Assembly: GCA_026225945.1 (NCBI GenBank)
Contig: JAMJFZ010003581.1
Coordinates: 11,939,001 to 12,003,000, forward strand
Direction of reading: 5' to 3'
DNA from: Cricetomys ansorgei
Taxonomy: Eukaryota; Chordata; Mammalia; Rodentia; Nesomyidae
Length of the DNA stretch: 64,000 nt
A program made the position numbers and the translations under genes. Below the pieces are notes generated by a model. That model was not told the DNA's origin. It did not search any database and worked only from the letters and a program-made list of their open reading frames with translations. The first letter of the stretch is position 1, and every line of letters begins with the position of its first letter. This document shows positions 1 through 11,314 of the stretch, one piece after another.

Positions 1-753
1 GATAACATATCTGAAGAAGATCATGACATTTACCTATGTACTTTTCAGAGTCTTGAAGGTTACTTTTGTTAAACCTGCGAAGTCTTCATTTGAGCATGTT
101 CAGGTGTCAGAGGATCTAAAATTCTCCCTTCAAATCATACTAACACCATTTTCTGAACATGTGTCCCATGAAGAGCCATGGTCTGATTACTGGTGTGTAG
201 ACACTGATTACCTACAATCACATTACCTCAAGCCATAAATACCCTGCTTCTTCAGCTTATGAATACCAAGAGGTGAAGGGGGTTGTGGTAGTGGTGGTGA
301 TACTGGAGTCTCTTTCTTCCACACTAGGTAAATAAACTCTTTTTCAACTTGATTCCATGGTTAGCGCTAACGTTGGCAGGAAAACTTAACATTGCTTTAT
401 GTTACTCCTATTGAAGAGTATTTCGGTATGGAATCAAGTCAATATTTACATCTACCATAAACAAATACTAAAACATATTTGATAACTAAAACCCATGACA
501 CAACCGGTAAGAAAACCAAACATAACGACTATCTTATTAAAGGTTCCCAAACTGTCACTTCATGAAAAGTAGCTGAAACAACTAGGGGTTAGAAGATCCA
601 TTTGAGACAATATTTTTCTTCTTCATCTATTAACTAACAAAATTACATATTACTCACTTTTTCCCTCACTTCAAGCAAGGGTTTAGCAGTATAATTTTGG
701 TTTCATGTTACTTTTCTACTAAACAAACTACCTGTCATTTCTTTAAGGATTTC
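1..753. other. AT-rich unique sequence, nothing recognised
   Basis: No SINE, LTR or convincing splice-flanked frame is seen here. The 71-codon open frame near the start has no recognisable protein character and no splice context, so it is taken as chance. Confidence 0.5.
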
Positions 754-1061
754 TGTTGTGAAAGTTTATTTTTACTTATATTTAAAATAATTGCTTTTGT
801 GCATTTTTGGAAAAAGGGATGCAAAGGCCGTGACATTTTGTATTGTCTGATTTCTGTGGAGGATGTTTGATTGCTTATGATCTGCACCTGAGGAGCTCTG
901 AATCAATAAAAACACTGAGCTCAGGATGCTTGGGGTTCCACTGTCCAGTCTGGAGTTGACCAGAATAGGGGCTCCCTCTGCTGAGGTCTGGCAGAGTTTA
1001 CACCTATGAAAATGCCTCAGTCTCTTTCTTGTTCAGCTGCCATAGTAGGTGTAATACTAAA
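754..1061 (+). mobile_element. Solo LTR of the TGTTGTGGAAG family
   Basis: The segment starts TGTTGTGAAAGTTTATTTTT and aligns along its length with the LTR at 4881-5221, sharing the AATAAAAACAC polyadenylation block and the GGTTCCACTGTCC and TCCCTCTGCTGAGGTCTGGC blocks. Flanking hexamers GATTTC (748-753) and GATTCC (1062-1067) look like a diverged 6-bp target-site duplication, as class II (ERVK-like) retroviruses make. No internal region is attached, so it is a solo LTR. The 3' end no longer finishes in CA, so that boundary is approximate. Confidence 0.7.
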
Positions 1062-1079
1062 GATTCCTTTGGTTTTCCC

Positions 1080-1608
1080 CCACCAATAAATTCACTGTAG
1101 GCTCTTGGTGCATGGTTCAGGTCAGGGCGGCCACCTCTGGGGCTAGCCTGTGGTGGTAGCAGCAAAGTATCACCATCCTGCCCTGCCTTGTATCTACCAC
1201 CAGGGAGTCTGGACCTGCTTGGGCTCCAGGGAGGATGGCAGGACCTTAGGGCCAGTCTGCAGTGAAGGCAGCCATACCCAATAAATCTCTCTCTTTTTTA
1301 AAAACTGTCTTTGTTATCCGGTTGAAAAAGCAAAAAAGAACACCTCAGCTAAACCTGGGATAATTCCTCTCAGAGCTGCAACACCAAAGAAACTTCTCCC
1401 CTTGGAGCAGAGCAGAGTGGTGCTGTTACACTGTAACACCCCAGCTCAGCGGGGACACCTTCCCCACCACAGAGCTGTGTGTTCTCTGGGCTCACAAAAG
1501 CCAGGATACCTTCCTCTCAGAGCTGTGTGATTCCTTGGCTCCCAACTGCCAGGCACTCACTGCTTGATCTTTGTCGAAGCTGAAAAAACACTGACATGCA
1601 CCAGACAA
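1080..1608. mobile_element. GC-rich LTR-like rodent repeat, unclassified
   Basis: This block is far richer in GC than its surroundings and has an AATAAA hexamer near 1280 followed by a pyrimidine tract. It contains a twice-used phrase (CCTCTCAGAGCTG near 1367 and 1512). It looks like the remains of an LTR or other rodent medium-reiteration repeat, but the family is not identified. A B1 element with a clear target-site duplication has inserted at its right side. Confidence 0.35.
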
Positions 1609-1620
1609 GAACTTCCTTTG

Positions 1621-1803
1621 GAGGCAGCTGTGGTGGTGCATGCATTTAATCCCAGCACCCTGGAGGCAGAGACAGGTGAAGCTCTGAGTGTGAGGCCAGC
1701 CTGGTCTACAGAGTGAGTTCCAGGACAGCCAGGGCTACCGAGAAGAAAGAAAAAGAAAAAGAAAGAGCAGAGAGAGAGGGGTGGAGGGGTGAGAAAGAGG
1801 GAG
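1621..1803 (+). mobile_element. B1 SINE with 12-bp target-site duplication
   Basis: This is a 7SL-derived B1: a GTGGTGGTGCATGCATTTAATCCCAGC head, a GAGGCCAGCCTGGTCTACAGAG core and a CCAGGACAGCCAGGGCTAC end, then a purine (GAAA/GAGA) tail. The 12-mer GAACTTCCTTTG occurs at 1609-1620 and again at 1804-1815, a perfect target-site duplication. This proves the insertion and fixes both ends. Confidence 0.95.
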
Positions 1804-1829
1804 GAACTTCCTTTGAAGTGATCTCACAT

Positions 1830-2300
1830 ACCACACAAAAATAGGGCTTTCTTTCAAATTTTTCTTTTTATAGCAATTATGACTTTAATTTCATCAAAGA
1901 CAATCCAATCAGTCCATTATCAACAATATAACATAATTAAGTTGTTGAAAAGTACAACTTGAAAATTTTTCACAAGCAAATAAAAAAAAATATGAGGAAA
2001 ACCAAATTTGGGTGGTAAAATTTGAAAGCCCTAATAATATTTCATATTTTTAAAACAAGACACTTTCAAACTCTACTCACTATAGGGCATGTATGCCTGT
2101 AAATTTCTCTTACTGCCCACGCATAAATCTATATTAAAATTCACTTTGCGTTAAGAAAAGAAACCCAAAAAAACATAATGATATATTTAAAAAGAAAACA
2201 CTGGTTTTCCACTTTTAATAATTAATAGTGAGTATGAAATTTTCTATATACCTACTTTCAACTTTTGGATCTCTTGTTTTGTTTTCACTGAGAGACTGGT
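1830..2300. other. AT-rich unique sequence
   Basis: No recognisable repeat, exon or RNA gene was found between the B1 element and the next rodent repeat. Confidence 0.4.
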
Positions 2301-2301
2301 A

Positions 2302-2776
2302 GTTTAAATGAGAATGATCCCTCATAGGCTGATATATTTGAATTCTTAGTCGCCAGTTGGTAGACTGGTAGAACTGTTTTGGGAAATATTAAAAGGTTTG
2401 GACTTGAGAGGAGGTGTACCACTTGTGGTAGGATTTGAGATTTCAAAACCCCATGCCAGGACCATTGTGTGTGTGCCTGTTTGTCTCTATCTCATTCTCT
2501 GTATGTCTCTCCGTGTCTGTCTCTAATCCTCCTCCCACACCCCAGCCACCACCCCTGCCTGCCTGCTTACCTGCCTGCTCCTGCTTGTGGATAAGATGTA
2601 AGATCTCAGCTACTCTTCTAGAGCCATACTTGCTTGGCAGTACCAAGCTCCTGCCAGGATGGACATGGACTTAACATCTGATACTGTAAGCAAGCTCCAA
2701 ATTATATGCTTTCTTTTATAAGTTGCCTTGACTATAGTGTCTGCTACAGCAAAAGAAAAGTAACTAAGACAGACAG
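2302..2776 (+). mobile_element. Rodent medium-reiteration repeat, about 450 bp
   Basis: Several blocks match a very common rodent dispersed repeat: CTCATAGGCTGATATATTTG at the left, TTTCAAAACCCCATGCCAGG in the middle, GATAAGATGTAAGATCTCAG, then TATAAGTTGCCTTGACTATAG and a terminal TAACTAAGACAG. The open frames on both strands at 2435-2674 are shadows of the pyrimidine-rich CTGTCTCT/CCTGCCTG section. The family name is not certain to me. Confidence 0.7.
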
Positions 2777-2781
2777 GGTTT

Positions 2782-3610
2782 TGTAGACGAATAGGCCTAT
2801 GTGAAAGCTACTGGGAAGGGTCTATTTTCCAGGGGTCTATGTGAAGAGATTGGATTTAGAAGCTGGTGTGGTCCAGAAGGAATGTAGGAAGAATGCTAGG
2901 AATGTATCTTAATCCTGATGTTCAGAAAGCAGTGGTAGTCCACACCTTTAATTCTTAACACAGAAACATACTGGAAGCAGACACAGGAAGTGGACTCAGA
3001 ACATCAGGACATCACTATGTCACATAGTGATGTTGGAGATGAGTCATTGTTAAGAAGGAGAGTGAATTTGGACAGAAGAGTCACTTACAGCAGTCAGTTA
3101 CAGCAGGCAGTATGAGGCATGCAGTCTGAAACAGGCAGACTGGGAGAGATATACACAGAATCACAGAGGTAGCTCAGCAGAAAAAGTCAGTATCAAATGG
3201 GAAGAGTGGGCCAGTTTGACGCTAAGCAGAGTTCAGTCTGAGGTAATGAGATTCAGCCAGAGTCTACCAAAATCAGAAGAGCATGGTCTGAAATAGTAAT
3301 CCAGCTCAGGTCAGTTTGAACCAGTGAGCTTGGAGAACAGTTTGAGTCAGAAGAGTGAGTACATTGAACCACAAGAGGCGGTATAGCTCTAGTAAGAAGG
3401 AGCTAGTCAGAGTGGCTCAGTCAGCAGTAAGTCACTGAGGTTTAGTAGATTGTATGGAGGTTTAAATGTTCCAGATTGTAAGGAGGCCTATCTTATGCCT
3501 TTCAGTTCTAGGCTTAAGAGTAGACTGAATGGAGGCCGAAACATGCCTGGGCTCCAGGCTAGAACCAGTGATTGAATCAGGCAAAAGAATAAACTGTCTT
3601 TTACCTTGAA
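2782..3610 (+). mobile_element. LTR-like repeat rich in CAGTCAG-type motifs, copy 1
   Basis: It starts TGTAGACGAATAGGCCTATG and is collinear over about 800 bp with 51001-51775, in the same orientation. Shared blocks include GTGGTCCAGA.GGAATGTA, AGCAGTCTGAA, GCTTGGAGAACAGTTTGAG and GGGCTCCAGG.TAGAACC. AATAAA lies near the right end (about 3590), which suits an LTR or a polyadenylated retroelement. The sequence is dominated by irregular repeats of CAGTCAGA / AGTCAG. There is no coding capacity. Confidence 0.65.
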
Positions 3611-3644
3611 CCAATGGCTACAGGGTTTTCTTATATAGCCAAAC

Positions 3645-3825
3645 TAACCATCTTCCTGCCTCAGACTTCTGGGTGCTAGGAAACAGGTTGAACTTCTAGG
3701 CCAGGTCATTTGATCTTCAGAAAGTCATCAAGATTCCTTTTTTGTGTGTGTGCTGTAAATAGAACCCAGGCCTTGTGCATGCCAGTCAAATACAATACCA
3801 TTGACAATCTCTCAGCCTCCCTCCT
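3645..3825 (-). mobile_element. B4/ID-type SINE, degraded
   Basis: Read on the minus strand, the right part (3745-3825) matches a tRNA-derived ID/B4 head (plus-strand ATAGAACCCAGGCCTTGTGCATGCCAG). The left part (CTTCCTGCCTCAGACTTCTGGGTGCTAGG) is B1-like. The fusion of the two is the B4 arrangement. Confidence 0.55.
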
Positions 3826-3829
3826 TGTC

Positions 3830-4465
3830 AAATTTAATGGGAAGACTTTTTAAACATTCTGCTTTGCTATACATACTATATAAAGAGATATTAAAAACAT
3901 TTTGTTATTATTAGATTTGATCCTTCATGAAATATTTCAGTGTCTTTCTGACTTTATCCAGTGGGATATCACCTCCAACTTCTCCCCAGTTCGAATCTAC
4001 CATCCTTGCTCAGTTGTTACCTAACCTTCCTCGGAATACAGGAATAGAAGCCTCAGTTTCACTGTAGTGTTCTTATGAATTCCTAAATGCCTTCTGCTCT
4101 GTCCTCTCTATTGGGAGACAAGAGTTAAATACAGTACAGACAAATAAGATTACTTCAGACAAAAGAATAGTTAACATTCAGGAAATGCTTTGACTGACAT
4201 ACATTTTTCTCCAAAAGAATATTTCTGGGTAACCGTTACTGATTATGTGGCCATTCTATAAGAATCCATTTGGCTAAAATTTTTTGAAATTAATTCCAAA
4301 ATCTACTTCACAAAATAGTATTTTTCTCTTTAAAACCTAAGAATATTGAAATCCCCAGTGCTAAGTCTTTCTCTTGGTCAAAAAGCCAAGGCTGTATCTC
4401 CCATATCTTTCTAGCAAGTAGGTATTTAGTGTTATGGACTTGACACTAGAGATCTAGAAGCATAT
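3830..4465. other. Unique sequence
   Basis: Nothing recognisable was found. There is no open frame above background and no SINE. Confidence 0.4.
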
Positions 4466-4469
4466 ACAG

Positions 4470-4663
4470 CAGTGGTTCTCAACCTTCCTAATTGCTGTAG
4501 ACCCTTTAATACAGTTCCTCATGTTGTGGTGACTCCCAACCATAAAATTATTTTTGCTGCTACTACAAAACTGTAATTTGCTACTGAGCAGTGTCTTAGT
4601 TCCTAAGAACATTGGAAATAACATGTTTTTCAATACTCCCAACCCACAGGTTGAGAACCACTG
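4470..4663 (-). mobile_element. hAT-Charlie-type MITE (URR1-like)
   Basis: The ends are perfect inverted repeats: CAGTGGTTCTCAACC at 4470 and GGTTGAGAACCACTG ending at 4663. The interior has AGTTCCTCATGTTGTGGTGACTCCCAACCATAAAATTA, the hallmark of the rodent URR1 elements mobilised by Charlie-type hAT transposase. Flanking octamers (ATATACAG and ATACATAG) are similar, as expected of a decayed 8-bp duplication. It is non-autonomous; the minus-strand 71-codon frame here is only a shadow. Orientation is arbitrary for such a near-symmetrical element. Confidence 0.88.
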
Positions 4664-4701
4664 ATACATAGGTATAGCACAGGGGAGAAGTTATATTATT
4701 T

Positions 4702-5331
4702 TGATAGGTTTCTGTAGTCAAGGAGTCTCAGGCTATGAACATTCAGGAGGAAGCTGCAGTTACTAGACTTTGTACTCACTGATCAGTTGTTTCTAAACAG
4801 TCATACTCAGACTCCCTAGGAAAGCTTTGCCACCCCTCTTGAGCCAGACCCGTGTAAGGAACTTATGTTGAGAAGTGTCCTGTCGTGGAAGTTTATTTTT
4901 AGTTACATATAAAATAATTGTTTTGTGTGCTGTTGGGTGAGAGGCTATTGAGGCCTTGGTGTTTTGTATTGTCTGCAGGTGCTGGATTTCTGAGGGAAAT
5001 GTTTGATTGCTCATGATCTGCACGTGCTATCAGTAGAACACCTGAGGAGTTCTGTATCAATAAAAACACCTGAGTTCAGATGCTCCACCTGAGTTCCACT
5101 GTCCACTATGGCGATTGCTGTGTCGGTGGTTCCCTCTGCTGAGGTCTGGCATGATATGCACCTATGAAAATGTATCCCTGTCTTTTGTGGTGAGTTTGCC
5201 ACAGCAGCATTAATAACTACAGTGTCCCATGAGTTAGAGGCCTTAGTGTCCTCACCATGGCTGTGCCTGAGTCAAAAAATCCACATTCACTCATGACTTC
5301 ACCCACTCAGGGCTTCTTCCTGTCTTCTATA
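4702..5331 (+). mobile_element. Older LTR-like repeat split by a younger LTR
   Basis: The pieces 4702-4880 and 5222-5331 are collinear with 10585-10908: both carry AGTTGC/CTGCAGTTACTAGAC, GACTCCCTAGGAA, AAAGGAACT, the target TGTCCCATG, and CTTCACTTACTCAGGGCTTCCTCTG near the right end. The intervening 4881-5221 is a different LTR that landed in the GTGTCCCATG section. The outer ends show no clear duplication, so boundaries are approximate. Confidence 0.65.
4881..5221 (+). mobile_element. Solo LTR, 341 bp, TG...CA with 6-bp TSD
   Basis: It begins TGTCGTGGAAGTTTATTTTT and ends AATAACTACA. It is bounded by identical hexamers GTGTCC at 4875-4880 and 5222-5227. TG/CA ends, 6-bp duplication, an AATAAAAACACC polyadenylation block near 5060 and this length are all features of an ERVK-class LTR. 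No gag, pol or env sequence is attached, so the provirus has recombined to a solo LTR. Its length and family resemble the mys-type LTRs of cricetids, which is a tentative comparison from memory. Confidence 0.9.
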
Positions 5332-5334
5332 GTT

Positions 5335-5930
5335 ACATGAACTGGTACAATAGAATTTTCCTTTCATTTGTGGTGTCACATTAAGAAAGATAGCTAGTTG
5401 CTGGGCAGATATTCTTTGTTTAATTAAGGTTGTCATTCTTAGTTCACTGTAGTAGTTCTTATCAAGCACAGGTATACAAGATCCTTTCCTTCATAACCTT
5501 AAAACTTAATTTTTTTGGGGGGAGGTGTTAAAAACATCTATGTAAAGCCTAATCCTTGCAAACCATAAAGAGGTGTTAGATTTCAACACAGGTATACAAG
5601 TATCATCCAAGAATTCATGTTAAGGTGAGATAATGCCAGCTAATGAAGTCATTGCCAAAAATGCTTTTAAATGCATGGTTAAGATAGGTACTTTGATACT
5701 TTTAAGTTAAGAGTTTTGGAGGCTGTAAGCATATTCATAGTACCTTCCTATACAAATTCATCTAGAAATAGAAGATTTCTGAAATTCACAGATATTAATA
5801 ACTACAGGCACATTTTTCTCTGTTGGACTACAATAAAAAATGCACGTAGGTTCCAGGTTAGAGAATCCCAGCTGATCCCAGCTTCACTGTGAGTATACCT
5901 GAGTGTCTGTCCTTTCTTCATTCCCTCGCT
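5335..5930. other. Unique sequence
   Basis: No repeat or gene was recognised. The phrase CACAGGTATACAAG occurs twice (about 5467 and 5587), a minor local duplication. Confidence 0.4.
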
Positions 5931-5935
5931 GTCCT

Positions 5936-6062
5936 GAGTTAGGTTCTAGGACTACAGCTGGACTGGTCACTATATAGACCAGGGTAAACTTGAACTCAAG
6001 AGATCTGCATGCTCTGCCATCAAATGCTGGAATTAAAGGCATGTGCCACCCTGCCCAGCTAG
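5936..6062 (-). mobile_element. B1 SINE, diverged
   Basis: The plus strand reads as an inverted B1: TATATAGACCAGGGTAAACTTGAACTCA, then AGATCTGCATGCTCTGCC, then ATGCTGGAATTAAAGGCATGTGCCACC. Several substitutions mark it as old. Confidence 0.75.
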
Positions 6063-6064
6063 TC

Positions 6065-6885
6065 CCTCTTATTTATTTCCTGGGTATACTCACATATGTA
6101 CCCCTTTGTTTATTCTTAAATAAATTATTTTTGGAAATCTTTTCTTTAGTTGTCATTTAGGTTGCAAAAAATACATAACCTTATTTGGATACTTCTGTTT
6201 TCCCACAACAGGAAGAAATATAAGTTCAGTCTGAAGTCCTGCCTCATCACATAACAAACGTTCTAGATGACCTACTTAAGATTCATCCTTTCAGAAAACT
6301 CCCCTTTCAAGCTAAAATTCTCCCACTTACGTGAACAGCCTGGTCTTTGTATCTTTGCTTCATTTCAGTGGTATATCCCATCAGCTTAGTAAAGCAATTA
6401 ACATGTACACATTCAACATAAATGACATTATAGCAATCAAGAAAGCCCCCAAGAAATATGTACCAGATCTCCAGTAGACATGTGAAATAAAAATAAAGCC
6501 AAACCCTAAATATATAATGTGGTTGGTCTTATGCTTACGAATCTATGAAAAAAAATTTAATCTATAAATAAAGACACAGTAAGATATTAATAACTAATAA
6601 AGTAGAACAAAACAATATGCTGTCACAGCTATCTCATGGATATGATATCTTTCTTTCGATGATGGTACAATCCCTGCATGATGACATGAACTAAGGTGGA
6701 AAGGCATAGGTATTTAATATCACACCACACTATGATTGACCTGATGAGTAAGAATCAGTAAGATCATCTCCTTTGGGTCATCCCAGATTGTCAAGCCATA
6801 ACAATGACTACTAGCCATCAGCAGCAGAGCATGTCCTTCATGCTTCCTTTGTACTTTTATGACTATAGTTTTTATTGGAATATTG
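6065..6885. other. Unique AT-rich sequence
   Basis: No repeat, splice-flanked frame or RNA gene was recognised in this stretch. Confidence 0.4.
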
Positions 6886-6890
6886 AGATT

Positions 6891-7040
6891 TTTGTTTGTT
6901 TGTTTGTTGTTTTGTGAGACAAGGTCTCTCTATATAATTCTGGCTGTCCTGGAAATAACTATATAGACCAGGCTGGCCTCAAACTCACAGAGATCAATCT
7001 TCCACTGCCTCCCAAGCACATGTGCCACCGTGTGCAGCAA
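6891..7040 (-). mobile_element. B1 SINE
   Basis: An inverted B1 beginning with the complement of its A-rich tail (TTTG repeats), then GAGACAAGGTCTCTCTATATA, GGCTGTCCTGGAA, AGACCAGGCTGGCCTCAAACTC and the CCACCGTGTGCAGC end. Confidence 0.9.
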
Positions 7041-7057
7041 GAGTTGTATTTTATCTC

Positions 7058-7210
7058 AACTGAAAACCCAGATTTAGTTCCCGGCACCCACAAGGCAGCT
7101 CATAGTAATCCTTAACTTCAGTCTCAACGAATCTAATTTTCTGGCCCTTGTGGACACACAAATCCATTCAGGCAAACAGTCCTACACAGGAAATAAATCC
7201 CTTTAAAATT
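7058..7210 (+). mobile_element. B2/B3 SINE fragment
   Basis: It shows the middle and right parts of a B2-type element: TTAGTTCCCGGCACCCACAAGGCAGCTCA, TCTGGCCCTTGTGGACAC and an AGGAAATAAAT tail. The tRNA-like left end is missing or diverged. It sits directly beside the B1 element. Confidence 0.7.
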
Positions 7211-7685
7211 TGTTTAAAAAGAAGAAAACATGGTTGGGCACTATTGTTTCAACTTAATCAGCTTGTTTAATTTTCAGAGAAATACTGAAGAAAGGTTCTT
7301 CATCTTCAGACCCAGCCCCTTCAAACAGCTTCCCAGATGGTATTGTAGAATATACTGGGTTTCTGTTCATTTGCTTGGTTTTTCTGCAATGATATATTGC
7401 TACCTTCACTCAGAATACTTTTACGTTTTGTACACCTGCAGATTTAACATATTTTTCATTTTAGCTGACATGTATCATGAAATATAGCTAAAACATTCTA
7501 AGTTTAAGGTAGCACACTAACAGTAGCATGAATTTCCAGTTCCTGTAGTTTCAGCAATGTAAGGTTCATTCTTACCATAGATTTTAGCAATCTTGGGTCT
7601 TAGCATCTAATTTTTTTTTTCTTTCCTTACATACAGAATTTTCACCTATCCTCTTTTAACAAATGATTGGTTTTACTTTTTCCTT

Positions 7686-7862
7686 GCGGGTGTTTTGCAT
7701 GTATGTTTCCATACCATGTATGTGCAAGAAAGCCAGAAGAGGGCATCATATCGTGTGGAACAGGCGTTACAGATGGTGGTGAGACACTACGTGAGTATGG
7801 AAACTGAACTCAAGTCCTCTGAAAGAGCATCAGATACTCTTCACTGCTAAGCCACCTGCCCG
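7686..7862 (-). mobile_element. B2/B3 SINE
   Basis: The plus strand is an inverted B2/B3: GGGTGTTTTGCATGTATG, AGCCAGAAGAGGGCATCA, GGCGTTACAGATGGTGGTGAG, GGAAACTGAACTCAAGTCCTCTG and AGCCACCTGCCC, the last being the complement of the tRNA-derived head. Confidence 0.88.
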
Positions 7863-7869
7863 GTCGCTC

Positions 7870-10560
7870 GCCCATTCAGTTAGAGACCATTTCTGACATA
7901 CACAGTTGCCACCGTCAGTTTCCTGCTTTGATCCATTATCCAACCTGACAACCAGGACACCCACTCAAAGCCTCAGAGATGGGCAACAGATGAAGTACAG
8001 AAATGCTAGACAGACCAGAGTTGAGAGTTCAGAATTTTATTACACTACACACAAAGCTTAATTTAAAACTCACAAATTGTTTATTTCTGGACCTATCCAC
8101 TTAAATATTTTCACACCACAGTTTTTCATGGATAACTGAAACTTCAGAAAATGAAACTGTAGAAAAAGAATAAGTACTATATTATGCTGATCTTGCTTTC
8201 TACCAACTAGTTATTACTAAAGGGAACCAGCATTATTGGCCCAGATGCCTTCAGTTAACAATCTTTTAATTCTGCACAGCAATAATACTTAAATCTCTAC
8301 GTCAGGAAATCAAAAGCCACCTTTCTTCATTACTTGAAATGAGTGAACTAGATGTGAGGAATAAGCACCTTACAGAGTTACCTATGCTAAGACACAGTGA
8401 TGACAAAAGCATCCCTGACTAACTGCAAGCAGAGCATCCACTTTCTATTGGATTTTCACAGCAGCTCATGGGCTCAGCTGCAGGACCAGAATACGCCTAA
8501 GTGTCAGCTACTTAAAAAAAGAAGATATATAAGGACAGAAAGCATTACTAAGAAAGACAGAGTCATAGCAACATTTCCAAGAGAAATTTCTGATAAGCAT
8601 GCATATCAGATTATAATCCTGAAAAATATTTCCCGAGGATTCTCGTTTCCTTCCGTTTCCAGTCTCACATGCATAGCCATTCATTCACATACTCAAGCAC
8701 TTGGTTGATGTGTAGGGCACCCAGCCTGAAGACAATTCAATTCATCTTACAAGTGACATGTACAAGAAAAAAACTACAACAACAAAAACAACAACACCAA
8801 AACAGATGCAGCATTAAGATTCACAAAGTTACTCAAACTTTTTAACAAGTAAAACGCACCCTTCCTTAGCTACACCAGAATGAGGAATAAAGGGTTTTAC
8901 ATATGTTCCAATTCTAAACCTATCAATCAAGCCCACGTTATTCCTTTGGGAGCTGATTTACATGCATATTTATCAGCCTCACATGCTAATTCCCTGCTGT
9001 TTTATGCCTGCAAGGCATGTTTATGAGTCATAATTGTTGATCTCATTTGATGTATTTTACTGAAGGAAGACATCATTCAGTTATGTGGCCTCATGTCAAT
9101 GAGTTACAATGACCTGATCTACACACAACCCTCTCTTTAATTTTTATTAAGATACATTACTTACTACACAGGAACAGTTCACTAAACAGAAGTGTTTTCT
9201 GTAAGGCGCCAGCTAATCATCGCATGTTCGACCCCTGACTGCCCCACATTCAGTCTCAACTGCAGCTGAAAGGCCAACTATGTCTGTCTTCAGTTACCTA
9301 CTTCTCCTCTCATCTAGACCGCATAATTGCTTTCATAGTCTGTCATTTTAATCTAACTTTGCAAATCTGATCATGCTGAACTGTGTTCCTTCATTTATTC
9401 TCTTATAATAGTCCGTTCTCTCATTTTATCCTCCTGCCCCAATTAAGACAAGGTGATCTTTTTAATACTGCCCCAAATACCTGAGAAGCCAAGCAAATTT
9501 TTTTATGCACTTAAACTCTTATATCAGGTCGGGTACTTTCCCAAAAGTGGGTGAACAGGATAATGGCAAATATTTCTACACTTATTCTATCCCATCAAAA
9601 GCACTCATTCAATGTTAACTATCTCCAATATTTAATAAATTAATATATGACACTACAGCAGATTACAATATAGCCCTGATATTGAGTATGTAATAAGACT
9701 TTGTTACTGAGAAACAGATGTGGAACATCCTGCAAGATATTTCTAAGTATAAATCTAAACTTGTATTATAAAAAACGTTACAGTAATGGAGTGACAGATA
9801 CACAATTATAATGTATATGTAATAATAATTAACAAAGGAACTTAAAAGAGTCTATACCACTGTGATAAGTTTGAATTAAATGTAAGTATGATTTTTGCAA
9901 CATGAACTTCTTTAAGGGAAATAGCTTATGCTTTTCCACTGTTTGGCAACTGAGTATGAGTGACCAACTCATAGCTGAAATGTGGAAATACAGTCACTGC
10001 TAGGTGCCATGTTACTATAATGATAGCTACACAGCATCACTATCTAGAAAATTCAGGAGTGCACATAGATAAATGTAGTATAAGCATCATTTTCTTTTCT
10101 CTTATTCTATACTTTGAAAAAATACTAAAATGAATCCTATTTTTAAAATGTAATTCAAAGTACTTTAATAAAAGGTTTAAATTCTAAGAATTCAATGAAA
10201 TTGTATTATTAATTCTTTGCTATTATGCTCACAGTGTTAAAAAATGGTTTTAAAAATAAGCTTAAGAGATTTTAGAGGAAAAAATATAAGCAAATAATCG
10301 TGAATGAAATTGCTAAGTTTCCCATTTCCTCAGTAAAATTTCAGAAGAAGAGAAAGAGAAAGCTCATAAATGATGGCACTACTAACATTATTTTTAAGAA
10401 TCATTTTTGAGAGTTTCCTGTAAGAGTACTATACTTACATCATTTCCATGCCCCGTTCCCCACGGGTTGGGTTCTGGAACCATGACTACAGACAGTGACA
10501 GAAAAGCCTGGATTAGGTGAGTTTCTCTGGCCCCACTCCTAGAATCTCAATGTGTTTATT
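7870..10560. other. Long unique stretch
   Basis: No transposable element was recognised in about 2.7 kb apart from simple AAC-rich runs near 8775. An open frame at 8397-8708 shows no recognisable domain and no paired splice sites. The palindromic motif cluster at 8952-8977 is noted separately. Confidence 0.4.
8952..8977. promoter_or_regulatory. Palindromic GCTGAT-ATGCAT-ATCAGC motif
   Basis: Outer half-sites GCTGAT (8952-8957) and ATCAGC (8972-8977) surround a central ATGCAT, with octamer-like TTACATGCATATTTA between them. A TGAGTCATAAT AP-1-type site follows at about 9025. This could be a distal enhancer-type cluster, but no conservation evidence is available here. Confidence 0.25.
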
Positions 10561-10584
10561 AGCTGCAGTAATTATTAGGGAAAG

Positions 10585-10908
10585 TGTTAGTTAGCCTCCT
10601 TAGAGGTCTATGTAGGAGAGCAGCCTCTGCCTGTAAACATCCAGGACGAAGTTGCAGTTGCTAGCCTTTGTCCACATTGATCATGGAACCAAATGGAACC
10701 AAAATGAGAACCCACTACCTAAACACTCATCCTTGAACTCCCTAGGAATGCTGCCAATTCCCTTGAACTTTGCCCACAAAAGGAACTGGCATTGTCAAGT
10801 ATCCCATGGGTCCAAGGCCTTGGAATACTGGATGCAGCATGATGGTGCCCATGTTAATAAAGTTTTACTCAGGACTTCACTTACTCAGGGCTTCCTCTGT
10901 TCTCTACA
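10585..10908 (+). mobile_element. LTR-like repeat (same family as 4702-5331)
   Basis: It begins TGTTAGTTAGCCTCC, carries AATAAAGTTTTACTCAGG near 10857 as a polyadenylation block, and ends TCTCTACA about 45 bp later, which gives an LTR-like R/U5 layout. It matches the outer halves of the nested element at 4702-5331. Flanking hexamers do not match, so the ends are provisional. The open frames at 10652-11150 are shadows. Confidence 0.6.
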
Positions 10909-11314
10909 TTTCCCTCTCTTCAATCCTGCTTCCTTCAATTTTCCTTGTGTCTCCCTGGCTCCCTCACAAATTCATGACATCTTTTTCTTTAATGATTATT
11001 ACAACATACACATACACACACTGGCATGGTTCACGAAGTGTGGGTAGTGGGCTCTCATTTTGGTTCCATGGTCTCAGCAGTCACAAAAGTTGGCTAGTTT
11101 TAATTACCAGGTTACCAGTTCACTCTGGTTTACCAACATTAATTTTTTAATCAAAAAACACACACACATTTATGTACAATACTATTTTTAATGCTTTTTA
11201 GTTCATGAGAAGTTATGTGTGCTGATCTGGGGATATGGCATAGTCTTCGTGGTGCTTGTCTCACATTTCTAAGATTTCAAGTTGGGTACAGAGTTAACGA
11301 TATATAACAGTAAA

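Noticed and set aside
8397..8708. 103-codon plus-strand open frame
   Set aside because: No domain, no paired splice sites, ordinary AT-rich composition; length is within chance for this much sequence.
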